Shown: positions 1 to 8,148, counted from the first letter of the stretch. The stretch is 64,000 bases of DNA from Pseudomonas chlororaphis (GCA_001023535.1 CP011020.1:2865734-2929733); one strand, 5' to 3'. Notes: generated by a model not told the origin, from the letters alone. Program-made: numbers and translations.

Positions 1-640
1 CCACCCGCACCGGCTGGAATGTGCCGGCACCCACGTGCAGTGTCACGAACGTGGTCTCGACGCCTTTGGCGGCAATCGCCTCCAGCAACGGCTGGTCGAA
101 ATGCAACCCCGCCGTCGGCGCCGCCACCGCCCCCAGGCGCTCGGCGTACACGGTCTGGTAGCGTTCGCGGTCCGAACCTTCGTCGGGGCGATCTATATAA
201 GGAGGCAACGGCATGTGCCCGACGCGGTCGAGCAGCGGCAGCACTTCTTCGGCAAATTCCAGCTCGAACAACGCGTCATGCCGCGCCACCATCACCGCCT
301 CGCCGCCACCGTCGATCAGGATCGACGAACCCGGCTTGGGCGACTTGCTGGAGCGCACATGGGCCAGCACCCGGTGACTGTCGAGCACCCGCTCCACCAG
401 AATCTCCAGCTTGCCGCCGGAGGCTTTCTGGCCAAACAACCGTGCCGGAATCACCCGGGTATTGTTGAACACCATCAAGTCGCCTGGGCGTAAATGCTCA
501 AGCAAATCAGTGAATTGACGGTGAGCCATGGCTCCGCTGACCCCATCCAGGGTCAACAGTCGACTGGCGCGACGCTCGGCCAGAGGGTGGCGAGCGATCA
601 GCGAATCCGGGAGTTCGAAGGTAAAGTCAGCAACACGCAT
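1..640 (-). CDS. queA: tRNA ribosyltransferase-isomerase QueA (3' end outside window)
   Basis: This is the first ~213 codons of S-adenosylmethionine:tRNA ribosyltransferase-isomerase, which transfers and isomerises the ribosyl part of SAM onto preQ1 in tRNA to give epoxyqueuosine. The reading starts at an ATG (CAT at 638-640) with [19 protein letters not shown], the usual QueA N-terminus, and continues through [14 protein letters not shown] and APTAGLHF, all well-known QueA signatures. The gene runs off the left edge, so the last third is not visible. It is divergent from the tRNA-Leu gene at 749, an arrangement usual in Pseudomonas, where tgt normally follows queA. No frame problem is seen in the visible part. 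Confidence 0.96.
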   Translation of the reverse strand, partial: MRVADFTFELPDSLIARHPLAERRASRLLTLDGVSGAMAHRQFTDLLEHLRPGDLMVFNNTRVIPARLFGQKASGGKLEILVERVLDSHRVLAHVRSSKSPKPGSSILIDGGGEAVMVARHDALFELEFAEEVLPLLDRVGHMPLPPYIDRPDEGSDRERYQTVYAERLGAVAAPTAGLHFDQPLLEAIAAKGVETTFVTLHVGAGTFQPVRV

Positions 641-748
641 GATGGGGTTCGTCTAGCAGGGCCGGAAAGTCTAGCGGAAATATCGAAAATTGACCATGAA
701 ACGTGATTGACCAACGGTAGGCACCTCTCTATACTTCGCCGCCATTGA

Positions 749-833
749 GCCCTGATGGCGGAATTGGTAGACGCGGCGGATTCAAAATCCGTTTTCGAAA
801 GGAGTGGGAGTTCGAGTCTCCCTCGGGGCACCA
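749..833 (+). tRNA. tRNA-Leu (anticodon CAA), CCA encoded
   Basis: An 85-nt class II tRNA. The 5' acceptor strand GCCCTGA begins at 749. The anticodon stem GCGGA/TCCGT flanks the loop TTCAAAA, placing anticodon CAA at 783-785. A long variable arm follows, then the T arm GGGAGTTCGAGTCTCCC, and a genomically encoded CCA at 831-833. Its 3' 23 nt serve as the left attachment site of the island that follows, and integration regenerates an intact tRNA. The original tRNA terminator is probably the hairpin now stranded at 7930-7958. Confidence 0.95.
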
Positions 834-834
834 T
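811..834 (+). repeat. attL: 24-bp direct repeat in the tRNA-Leu 3' end
   Basis: The 24 bases from the T-loop to one base past CCA are identical to 7899-7922 (core CGAGTCTCCCTCGGGGCACC). This is the usual tRNA 3'-end target of P4-type tyrosine integrases; the integrase gene starts 163 bases downstream. Confidence 0.92.
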
Positions 835-839
835 TTGCA

Positions 840-993
840 GTACATAGACGACTACCAGCGTCTACGTAACACCCCTAAAGCCCGCTAACTGCGGGCTTTT
901 TGGTCTCTGGGGTTCCACCCCCATCTCTTGCAAGCCAGCCTCTTTTTGGTACATTTTCTGTACATATTCCAGTTCGAGAACCGGAGGTGTACA
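840..993. promoter_or_regulatory. Cluster of GTACA motifs beside attL (candidate arm-type or integrase-promoter sites)
   Basis: GTACA occurs at 840-844, 949-953, 960-964 and 989-993, all between attL and the integrase start. The same pentamer recurs three times just inside attR (7828-7832, 7840-7844, 7855-7859). Clusters of a short repeated motif on both flanks of an attachment core are typical of arm-type sites for a tyrosine integrase or its directionality factor. That role is inference. Confidence 0.4.
877..905 (+). terminator. Rho-independent terminator after tRNA-Leu (brought by the island)
   Basis: AAAGCCCGC (877-885), loop TAACT, GCGGGCTTT (891-899), then T residues. It lies inside the island and now terminates the tRNA transcript in place of the native terminator displaced to 7930-7958. 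Confidence 0.8.
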
Positions 994-996
994 GCG

Positions 997-2325
997 ATGC
1001 CATTGACCGCCTTGCAAATCAAAGCGTCCAAGCCTGCCGACAGACCGTTCACGTTGAGTGATAGTTCGGGTCTTGCCTTGCTGGTGAAACCCAACGGCAG
1101 CAAGTATTGGCACTTCCGGTACACCTATCAGGGGCGGGCGGCGCGCATGTCACTGGGTGTGTATCCGCATATCTCCTTGCAGGAAGCCCGTGAACGAGCT
1201 GCAGAATGCCGCAACCTACTCAAGCAAGGCACCAACCCCGGCGCCAAACGCCGCGATGACAAACTGCGACAGCAGGAGGCCGGGCTCAACACCTTCAGGC
1301 GAGCCGCGGAGTACTGGTACCAATTCAAATCGGACTCCGGCCGCAGCAGCGCGACGCTGAAGAAGATCCGCGACTATCTCGATAAGGATCTACTGCCCGC
1401 TCTCGGCGAGAAGCAACTGGAGCTCATCACGCGAAGCGACTGCGCAAAACTGCAGGCCTGCATCGAAAAACGAGGCGCCTTCAATGTTGCGGACAAGACC
1501 CGGACCTGGCTGAAACAGATTTTCAGTCAAGCCATTGCACGCGGCCTGTGCGAACACAATCCAGCCTCCGAACTCCATGCCATTGCGATAGCCCCACCGC
1601 CCACTCAACACTACCCACATCTGCACGAACACGAACTACCTGAGTTTCTCCGGGCCTTAAGCAAGACCACCAGCCGGCTACCAGCGAGGATTGCATCATG
1701 GATGACAATTCTGACAGCGAGCCGCCCCGGCATGGTTCGCTACGCAAAATGGGAGGAAATCGATTTTGAGGAAGGGATATGGACCATCCCCGCCGCCCGC
1801 ATGAAGATGCGCAGAGACTACGTCAGCCCTCTACCTCATCAGTTGATCGCCATGCTTACCAAACTGAACCAAAGCACTGGCCGCAGTCGGTATCTATTCC
1901 CAGGCAATGGTGAAAAGCAGCCAGTCATCAGTGAAAACACGATCAACCTGGTGTTCGCCAAGATCGGCTACAAAGGACGACTCGTCAGCCATGGCACTCG
2001 TCATACCGCAAGCACGCTGCTGCGCGAACATGGCTGGCTGAAGGACCATGTCGAAAGCCAGCTGGCTCACGTCGAGGGCGGCATCTCTGGCGAGTACAAT
2101 CAAGCCCTATACCTGCCGCAACGTCGGATCATGATGCAGTGGTATGCAGACTATCTCGACGCCCTCAAAGAAGGCATTACAGCCAACCTTCGCGATCAAT
2201 TTGATACTCGCGTGAATCAGTTCCTCGCACGCCCTTCTGCACCGCTTCTAACAGCATCCCATGCACACAAAGATGATCACCTCCAAAAGTTGCCTATCGA
2301 GACAGACTCAACGGCGACTCAGTGA
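997..2325 (+). CDS. P4-type tyrosine integrase of the island
   Basis: Site-specific recombinase of the DUF4102/P4-integrase family, 442 aa, expected to integrate and excise the island at the tRNA-Leu 3' end. The start is the ATG at 997, preceded by a good GGAGG site (983-987); an upstream extension is possible but lacks such a site. The N-terminal arm-binding domain (about 1-85) contains LALLVKPNGSKYWHFRY and MSLGVYPHISLQEAR. The catalytic domain has the first Arg in TASRPGMVR (about 240), the H-x-x-R box in SHGTRHTAS (about 330), QLAH near 352 and the likely nucleophile Tyr in GEYNQALY (about 366). One usual position after the first Arg (RPGE) reads RPGM here. The closeness to attL and same-strand orientation are the standard layout. 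The ORF is full length and looks functional. Confidence 0.92.
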   Translation: MPLTALQIKASKPADRPFTLSDSSGLALLVKPNGSKYWHFRYTYQGRAARMSLGVYPHISLQEARERAAECRNLLKQGTNPGAKRRDDKLRQQEAGLNTFRRAAEYWYQFKSDSGRSSATLKKIRDYLDKDLLPALGEKQLELITRSDCAKLQACIEKRGAFNVADKTRTWLKQIFSQAIARGLCEHNPASELHAIAIAPPPTQHYPHLHEHELPEFLRALSKTTSRLPARIASWMTILTASRPGMVRYAKWEEIDFEEGIWTIPAARMKMRRDYVSPLPHQLIAMLTKLNQSTGRSRYLFPGNGEKQPVISENTINLVFAKIGYKGRLVSHGTRHTASTLLREHGWLKDHVESQLAHVEGGISGEYNQALYLPQRRIMMQWYADYLDALKEGITANLRDQFDTRVNQFLARPSAPLLTASHAHKDDHLQKLPIETDSTATQ

Positions 2326-2524
2326 TCACGTGACGCCTCACCAATTCGACCCGATCGACGACAACATCATCGCCTTGCAAAACTACCGTGGCGCATTCCA
2401 ACATTGGTAAGTCGGTGAGATCTCCACAGCCCAGCCTTCCACGCGGGTCCATCCAAACAGGGCTGCAAAGCCGCCCTGCTTGGATGGACCTCACTTAAAA
2501 AATCTAAAGCCCATACAGCTGTCT

Positions 2525-2613
2525 GTGGAAAACTACTGATTTCCACCGGTGGATAATTTCACCCACCGCCGCAGAACTCCGGATAATTCGAGCCTTGACC
2601 CGAATTATCCACA
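2525..2613. repeat. Cluster of inverted repeats with a perfect DnaA box
   Basis: GTGGAAA (2525-2531) pairs with TTTCCAC (2540-2546). GGATAATTCG (2581-2590) pairs exactly with CGAATTATCC (2601-2610). A consensus DnaA box TTATCCACA lies at 2605-2613, and a one-mismatch inverted box GGTGGATAA at 2548-2556. No rep gene is nearby. It could be an origin remnant, a recombination accessory site or chance. Confidence 0.4.
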
Positions 2614-2851
2614 GGCGTAAAAAAGATCGGGCAAAGCGCTGTCGTTGACAGCAACTCAGGTAGCCAGAACCTTTAAGGCTACGCCACACCGTGGTGGTTC
2701 TCCCAAAGTGCGATGAGCGTCCGGCGGCTCGCACAGTCACAGCGATGTGATGGATGCCTACTTCTACCAGAGTGCCCACTGCGGCAACTCACACCCCTTC
2801 GTAGCTGCCCTGCAGCAACCTATCCGCTTGGCCATTTCATTGCGCCAACCT

Positions 2852-2886
2852 GCGCCCGTCTCTTTCTTCCGGAAAGAGACGGGCGC
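2852..2886. repeat. Perfect 15-bp hairpin
   Basis: GCGCCCGTCTCTTTC (2852-2866), loop TTCCG, then the exact complement (2872-2886). There is no T tract on either side, so it does not look like an intrinsic terminator. Role unknown. Confidence 0.6.
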
Positions 2887-3313
2887 TCCTACCGCTGCTG
2901 CAGCCCATCTCGTACAAGGCTTTGCGGCATTTCCCCTCGTGACAATCGGCGTGACAAACACCGAAGTCACCAGCAACGGCGATGCAGATGATGGTGCCGC
3001 AGCCTACGGAATGGACTGCACCTGACTGACAGTCAGGCATGCCCCGGTCATCGCTTCACTGCCTTCACCTGACTCAGGATCTCGCGGCACTGGTCTCGTC
3101 AGCCAGTGCAGCCTCCACCCGCCCACCGGTAACGGTGTTCAGGAGGCCAGATCATGAGATGCCCAAGCTCCCGGTCGTAAAGAGCCGACAGTCCCGCGTT
3201 AGTGGACACCCCTCACAGGTCGCAGGGGCCTTGATCCCTGATAACACTCAACATTCTTGGCGGGATGACGTGGGGAAAAGCTTCAACGTTTTGACTTCGA
3301 GAGGAGTTTGATC

Positions 3314-4294
3314 ATGGCGCTGGTCGGTAAACGGGATGGGCGCAATTTTGGCTATGGCAGGCAATTGAGCTACGCCGGGCCGCAGGCGTTGAAAGACATG
3401 TTCGGCGGTGGGCATTACGGCACGGTCAAGGCGCACAGTGATCGCTGGCAGGCGTTTGTACGCTGGTGTCGGTCGGAGGATGGACCAGGGTTTAACGATG
3501 CGCGACAAATTGATCGGCAGACCTTGCTGGACTACGCCGGGTATCTGCGCCAGCAAGTTGAACAAGGCGAGCTCGCTATCGCGACTGCGCAAAACCGATT
3601 ATCCAGTGTGAATCGGACCATGGCCGCGCTGAGAGGTGATCAGTATGTGAAGGTGTCGAGTCCGAGCAAGGCTTTAGGACTGCAGCGCACAACCGTCCGC
3701 ACAGCAACCCCGCAAGGCCAGGATCGTGAACAGGTGAAGCGGATCGTCGAGGCGCTCTGCGAATACCAACTGCCGCGCGCGGCTGCCATCGTGCAGCTGG
3801 CCCGAGCCACAGGCATGCGCTTACGCGAGGCCATTTTGGCCGACCTACCACGCCTAAAACGTGAGGCCGAACAGTACGGCAAGTTCAACATCCAGGATGG
3901 CACCAAAGGTGGCCGTTCAGGTGCCTCGGCACCTCGCTGGATTACGGCAGATGATCATATTCGTGACGCACTGAGGTTTGCCGAACAGATCTCGCCCGAC
4001 GGTAGTCGCAACCTGCTTGCACCGAACGAAAGCTACCTCGATTTCCAACAGCGAATCGTGCGACCCGCACGGGACATCCTCCATAAGCACAACCTCAAAG
4101 GCTTCCACGAATTGCGGGCGGCCTATGCTTGCGAGCGCTATGAGCAAATCACCCATCATCCCGCGCCCGTCAACGGTGGCCGTTGCTATCAGCTCGACCG
4201 ACGGCTAGATAAGGATGCACGAGTGCAAATCAGCGATGAACTCGGACACGGTCGTATCGATGTGGTATCGGCTTACATTGGTGGTCGAGCATGA
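3314..4294 (+). CDS. Second tyrosine recombinase (Integrase_1-like)
   Basis: A 326-aa protein resembling the integrase-domain proteins found in Pseudomonas ICE-like islands, with a SAM-like N-terminal domain and an Integrase_1-type catalytic domain (family assignment by recall of sequence style). The start is the ATG at 3314 after GAGGAG (3301-3306); the TTG six bases upstream is less well placed. Catalytic positions can be read: Arg in RATGMRLREA (about 168), the H-x-x-R box in FHELRAAYACER (about 264), and His plus Tyr in LGHGRIDVVSAYIGG (about 311-322), so it may be active. The stop overlaps the next start by 4 bp, so the two genes are translationally linked. Its job in an island that already has a P4 integrase is unclear; it may act in internal recombination or be left over from another element. 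Confidence 0.75.
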   Translation: MALVGKRDGRNFGYGRQLSYAGPQALKDMFGGGHYGTVKAHSDRWQAFVRWCRSEDGPGFNDARQIDRQTLLDYAGYLRQQVEQGELAIATAQNRLSSVNRTMAALRGDQYVKVSSPSKALGLQRTTVRTATPQGQDREQVKRIVEALCEYQLPRAAAIVQLARATGMRLREAILADLPRLKREAEQYGKFNIQDGTKGGRSGASAPRWITADDHIRDALRFAEQISPDGSRNLLAPNESYLDFQQRIVRPARDILHKHNLKGFHELRAAYACERYEQITHHPAPVNGGRCYQLDRRLDKDARVQISDELGHGRIDVVSAYIGGRA

Positions 4295-4566
4295 GTGAGC
4301 CATTCGATATGGAGTTGTTCCTGGCGGGCGTCTTGACCGGGTCACACACCACACGCCAACGCCACCTGCGTCAGGCGAAGACTATCCAAACAGCGATCGC
4401 TGAGCGCTGGCAATGCGACAATCCATGGACTTGGCAGAGAAAACACCTTGCATGGTTTTTGAATCACCATCTAAACCAGCGCACTGAATCGACGCGCTAT
4501 TACTATTTGCTGACCATGCAATTACTCACTCATCGTCTAGGAAAATCCTGGCAGTTCACCCCCTAA
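4291..4566 (+). CDS. Small protein overlapping the second recombinase
   Basis: A 91-aa ORF whose ATG overlaps the stop of the recombinase gene (ATGA, 4291-4294), a strong sign of coupled translation. The sequence is helical and basic (TTRQRHLRQAKTIQTAIAER, then KHLAWFLNHHLNQRTESTRYYYLL) and reads like a SAM-like core-binding segment without a catalytic domain. I do not know a named family. Coupling suggests an accessory DNA-binding subunit or directionality factor for the recombinase, which is inference. It is followed by about 270 bases with no gene, in which base composition shifts toward A+T. Confidence 0.65.
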   Translation: MSEPFDMELFLAGVLTGSHTTRQRHLRQAKTIQTAIAERWQCDNPWTWQRKHLAWFLNHHLNQRTESTRYYYLLTMQLLTHRLGKSWQFTP

Positions 4567-4840
4567 GCGAAGGTCAGAAAACGGCCAAAAACAGGCGCTT
4601 CAGGTAAAGCCAATTCAGGGTGTTGAGGCAAAAATGTTGCTCCTTCTCCACCACCGTGTTGACGCACTGCTAGCATAAAGCAATCACTTTGAGGACGATC
4701 ATCATGTGTGCTCAGTTGGCACGACCAATTAGGGAAGATATTAAGAACATAGGTCATGGCGGAGACACACCAGAGGTCTTCCCAAGTTTTCGATGCTCTC
4801 CTCAAATGAATAAAACTTTCTGATAGTTACGGCGAATACA

Positions 4841-7228
4841 ATGAACAAAACCAGAGATAATCATTTTGTTGCGCAATGGTATCAAAAAGGCTTTATGGAT
4901 GCTCGAGATAACCAACTCTGCTATCTTACGCGCCGAGATATCGATCTGAAAAATGGTAAAGCCAAGACGGTCTATTCCAAGAGATGGCATACGTCCGCTC
5001 AACAATTCTATAAAATAGACCTCTATTCGACATTCTTCGGCACTGAAATTAATGACGATATTGAGCAGAAACTTTTCGGACCTATTGATGATAATGGTTC
5101 AAAAGCTGTTCGAGCATTTTTGACTGACGACCAATCGCAATGGCACCATAACTTTCAAAACCTATTCATTTATCTTGATGCACAAAAGCTCCGAACCCCT
5201 AAAGGTTTGGAGTGGATTAAGAGTAAATACCCAGAGCTAAGTCAATTGCAACTCATGATGGAGATGCAGTCGTTACGCTCAATACACTGCACTTTATGGG
5301 CAGAGGGCGTCCGGGAACTAGTGTCTGCTGAGAACTCTGACATTAAATTTATCGTTTCCGACCATCCCGTCACGATTTACAACTACGCATGTTCTCCCGA
5401 GTCAAAGTTGTGCGAGCACCCCAATGATCCGGATGTAGCATTAAAGGGCTCGCAGACAATATTTCCGCTAGACAAGAACCGCTGCCTGATTCTAACAAAC
5501 CTTGAATACGCGCGAGCCCCTGATGACGTTAATCCACTTGAGCAACGAACCAATGCCATCCGTGTTCGTCAAAGCATGGTCAACACCATTGAGTTTGTTA
5601 ACTCTCGCAAGCTAACAGCGGGTGAGGTTGTCCAAATTAATCACGTCATCAAGAGCAGAGCCAACTCATCTGTAGCTGCTGGTAAAGAGGAATGGCTTCA
5701 CCCTGAAAATCAAGTCACTTGTGACTGGGCTGACATACGGCACGTACTATTACCACCAAAAAACAAACTTCATAAATTCGGTGGTGAAATGTATGCCCAA
5801 TTTGATAATGGCTCCGTCCACTATCAGGATGCGTTTGGTCGGACAACACCACCAAACGAATATTTGAATAAGAGTATTAACGAGGCTCTGATTGGGCGTA
5901 ACGATTTCTGCGGTTGCGGCAGTGGTCGAAAGTATAAGAATTGCTGTCGAAATACTCCTATTGAGCTTAGAACAACCTGGAGCGTGGCAAGCATTAGAGA
6001 ACGAAACCTAGCTTTTTGTAACTGCATTCGCGATGTTCTTGGCCTGGACAGCGGTAAAACCTGGGTGGATGTCAGGCGAGAACTATCTGACAATCAGATA
6101 TCACAAATTTATGAATTTTATTCTGTATTATGGCCTCGTGAAACCGACATTTACTCGTTGCTACCTAAGTCCGATGGGAAATTTCGAGGGCTTTATACGG
6201 GAGCATTAGACGTTCGAGTTATTGGTGCACATGCGTTGCCTATGGCATCTGTATTTGACGAGCTTTTAATAGAAACCCCAATAACCAACCCTAATAATGT
6301 TAAACCAGAATTCAGCCCAATTAAAGCACCAGAGAAATACAAATATCAGGCATTAAAGGATTTTCTTTTTATGCTTGAGATGGAGCCTTTTATTCGTCTC
6401 GGCTTGGTAAATCTCATCCCTAACCCAACTGAGTTTGACCTCGATTTAATGAGCGCCATGATGGAAATGGCTAGCGCCCGATCTGAAACCCGCACTACAG
6501 ATATAATCACCGAACAAGATCAGCGATTACACTTCAGATTGGCGACCGAGGACTTGCTAAACTCGATAGCAATGATGCCAAGAGAAGCAAAAATACAACT
6601 ACTAATTCATCAGTTTGGGTTATCTGAAGCAAATGCAAACGACGTCGTCTCCGAATTGGAAGAAAGCGCAGAAAGCTCGCCACTGATGATGCTGCAACAG
6701 TTGGGCGTTGGTAAAGGCGGTCAGTTTTTCCAATTTAGGATGGGCCCAAATTATGAAATGGCACTGTTTGTGGCACAGGTCACTGGCTCAGTGTTAGTCA
6801 CAGACAGTGGTTCGAGATGGCGAGAATTGGTTACAGCACAGCATCGTAATCAAGGAATCATCAACTACCCATGGAACAATGCTTTTAATCATTTAAGTTT
6901 GATTCCTATAGACTACCAATTACTGAAAACATTCGAAAAGTCTCAGCATCACTTCGCCACAGCCAGAAATCTTATTAAATCGTTAGATCGTATGATTTTG
7001 GATAACAACCGAGACCCTGCCAACTTGTCTCGACTAGCTGATAAAGTTATAAATTTTATCGGTCAGATTGAACAACCAACAGAGCCGATAACGACTAGTA
7101 CATTGAAGATATTAAGCCCAGATGGTGGGCTCTATGATGCTTATGTCCAACGTTTATTGGTTCGATCGAGTTGCCCGAGATACGACCATCAGGTCAGAGC
7201 GATTTATGGCGTTTCTCTTGAAGTTTAA
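4841..7228 (+). CDS. DUF4238-type protein with internal SEC-C zinc motif (island cargo)
   Basis: A 795-aa protein, the only large cargo gene of the island. The N-terminus (NHFVAQWYQKGF...) resembles DUF4238, a family of unknown function often seen in accessory DNA. A classic SEC-C metal-binding motif, RNDFCGCGSGRKYKNCC, sits near residues 352-368; its Cys pattern binds zinc and in SecA contacts partner proteins. The remaining ~425 residues contain no motif I recognise. The start ATG at 4841 gives the DUF4238 beginning directly; no strong Shine-Dalgarno is visible. The gene is noticeably A+T-rich against its surroundings, consistent with transfer. Because it stands alone as the payload of an integrase-bearing island, a role in defence or competition is plausible, but nothing in the sequence names an activity. 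Confidence 0.8.
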   Translation: MNKTRDNHFVAQWYQKGFMDARDNQLCYLTRRDIDLKNGKAKTVYSKRWHTSAQQFYKIDLYSTFFGTEINDDIEQKLFGPIDDNGSKAVRAFLTDDQSQWHHNFQNLFIYLDAQKLRTPKGLEWIKSKYPELSQLQLMMEMQSLRSIHCTLWAEGVRELVSAENSDIKFIVSDHPVTIYNYACSPESKLCEHPNDPDVALKGSQTIFPLDKNRCLILTNLEYARAPDDVNPLEQRTNAIRVRQSMVNTIEFVNSRKLTAGEVVQINHVIKSRANSSVAAGKEEWLHPENQVTCDWADIRHVLLPPKNKLHKFGGEMYAQFDNGSVHYQDAFGRTTPPNEYLNKSINEALIGRNDFCGCGSGRKYKNCCRNTPIELRTTWSVASIRERNLAFCNCIRDVLGLDSGKTWVDVRRELSDNQISQIYEFYSVLWPRETDIYSLLPKSDGKFRGLYTGALDVRVIGAHALPMASVFDELLIETPITNPNNVKPEFSPIKAPEKYKYQALKDFLFMLEMEPFIRLGLVNLIPNPTEFDLDLMSAMMEMASARSETRTTDIITEQDQRLHFRLATEDLLNSIAMMPREAKIQLLIHQFGLSEANANDVVSELEESAESSPLMMLQQLGVGKGGQFFQFRMGPNYEMALFVAQVTGSVLVTDSGSRWRELVTAQHRNQGIINYPWNNAFNHLSLIPIDYQLLKTFEKSQHHFATARNLIKSLDRMILDNNRDPANLSRLADKVINFIGQIEQPTEPITTSTLKILSPDGGLYDAYVQRLLVRSSCPRYDHQVRAIYGVSLEV

Positions 7229-7455
7229 TTCGTGGTTTGAATAAGCCTTGCGCCTATAAGCCTTTTACCGGTGAATTCTCTTGGCCAATTTCTGCCTGTG
7301 CTGACAGGCAGAAATGGGTCGACTGCGGCCCTTCGTGACTGGCAGCAATCGACTGTGGATGCACCATCCTCCCGGCGTCCTTCCGACCATGCGCAACTCC
7401 CTACCGAGGTCAGTAATCCCCCTGCTACGCTGAAAATTTCACGGAGGATTGCACA

Positions 7456-7665
7456 ATGCCAAACTCAGACTTACTCCCTTCCCTGCTATTTAAGATCAAC
7501 GAAAACCAGCTCGCCCTGGAGGCCGCCATCATGGAGCTTTCGAACTGGGTAGAGATGCGCGGATCGGCGGACGTCGCCGACAATGTTCGGGGCGCCCTGG
7601 ACACGATCGATCGAAACGAGGAGTTCATCAAGATAACGCTTGCTGTACTCATGACGCCCGACTAA
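7456..7665 (+). CDS. Small hypothetical protein near attR
   Basis: A 69-aa ORF with an excellent ribosome-binding site (ACGGAGGA, nine bases before the ATG). The protein is acidic and looks fully helical (NENQLALEAAIMELSNWVEM). No family is recognised. It is G+C-richer than the DUF4238 gene before it. A longer ORF on the opposite strand (7486-7833) was rejected because this one has the ribosome-binding site. Between 7229 and 7455 nothing else is visible. Confidence 0.6.
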   Translation: MPNSDLLPSLLFKINENQLALEAAIMELSNWVEMRGSADVADNVRGALDTIDRNEEFIKITLAVLMTPD

Positions 7666-7827
7666 TCGCGAAAGTTCGCCATGTGTCGGTTCGGCATTTT
7701 TTGGTAGACCAGGGAGTCTATCCGTAACCAGTTTTTTGTAGATATCATTCACAGCTCGTCGGAAATTGGATGGAGAAATCCTATCAAGCTTCCATCCACA
7801 CCAGTCCTTATTGGAGGCTGGTAAGGT

Positions 7828-7859
7828 GTACACCTAACGGTACAACGTGGAAGTGTACA
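7828..7859. promoter_or_regulatory. GTACA cluster beside attR
   Basis: Three GTACA pentamers (7828-7832, 7840-7844, 7855-7859); two lie in the palindrome GTGTACAC. They mirror the four copies next to attL and are candidate arm-type sites. Confidence 0.4.
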
Positions 7860-7898
7860 CATGCAAAAAACCATGTTAATTATATAGTTATGCTATTA

Positions 7899-7922
7899 TT
7901 CGAGTCTCCCTCGGGGCACCAT
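7899..7922 (+). repeat. attR: 24-bp copy of the tRNA-Leu 3' end
   Basis: Exact match to 811-834. The sequence upstream does not resemble a tRNA, so this is an attachment site and not a second tRNA gene. Confidence 0.92.
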
Positions 7923-7929
7923 CTTAAAG

Positions 7930-7960
7930 AAAGACCTTGAAATTCAAGGTCTTTTTTTTC
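7930..7960 (+). terminator. Rho-independent terminator (original tRNA-Leu terminator)
   Basis: AAAGACCTTG, loop AAATT, CAAGGTCTTT, then a run of T. It lies eight bases past attR, at the place expected for the native tRNA-Leu terminator before the island inserted. Confidence 0.85.
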
Positions 7961-7999
7961 GTCTGCAGGAAAGTGCTTAGGTCATGGCTAATCACTCCT

Positions 8000-8148
8000 T
8001 TGTGGCGAGGGGATTCATCCCCGCTGGGCCGCAAAGCGGCCCCAAATCCCAAACCTCTGGCAAGGAAGAATCTGTGGCTACTAGGAACCTGTGGCCAGTA
8101 GGAACCTGTGGCGAGGGAGCTTGCTCCCGCTTGAGCGCAAAGCGCTCA
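8000..8148. repeat. Two REP-type palindromes plus degenerate copies
   Basis: At 8000-8043 GTGGCGAGGGGATTCATCCC is followed by a GGGCCGC...GCGGCCC hairpin. At 8107-8148 GTGGCGAGGGAGCTTGCTCC is followed by GAGCGCAAAGCGCTC. Between them are partial repeats of CTAGGAACCTGTGGC. These are typical Pseudomonas intergenic REPs; no gene is seen in 7961-8225. Confidence 0.75.

Larger units (their letters stand above)
2326..3313. other. Non-coding, hairpin-rich stretch of the island
   Basis: About 1 kb without a convincing gene. Several short ORFs on both strands were judged unlikely because they have no ribosome-binding site and no recognisable composition. What it holds are inverted repeats: a hairpin GGTCCATCC...GGATGGACC (2446-2490), a compact group of inverted repeats with DnaA-box-like sequences (2525-2613), a perfect 15-bp stem with 5-nt loop (2852-2886), and CCTGACT/AGTCAGG near 3022-3038. 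The last part (3240-3313) is the 5' region of the second recombinase. Confidence 0.55.
811..7922. mobile_element. tRNA-Leu-integrated genomic island, about 7.1 kb
   Basis: The island is bounded by 24-bp direct repeats of the tRNA-Leu 3' end (811-834 and 7899-7922). It encodes a P4-type integrase next to attL (997-2325), a second tyrosine recombinase plus a small overlapping ORF (3314-4566), a large A+T-rich DUF4238/SEC-C gene (4841-7228) and a small ORF (7456-7665). No conjugation, replication or phage structural gene is visible, so it would need help to move. The cargo gene is visibly richer in A+T than the flanking chromosome, which supports acquisition from elsewhere. The copies of GTACA near both ends are candidate integrase arm sites. 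Whether it still excises cannot be told from sequence. Confidence 0.9.

Noticed and set aside
2694-3311. Several short overlapping ORFs on both strands in the island
   Set aside because: No ribosome-binding sites, no recognisable protein character, and they overlap strong hairpins.
7486-7833. 115-aa minus-strand ORF
   Set aside because: It is antisense to the plus-strand ORF 7456-7665, which has a strong Shine-Dalgarno; only one can be real and this one lacks such a site.
7899-7922. A second tRNA-Leu gene
   Set aside because: Only the 24-nt 3' end is present; upstream sequence has no acceptor, D or anticodon arm. It is attR.
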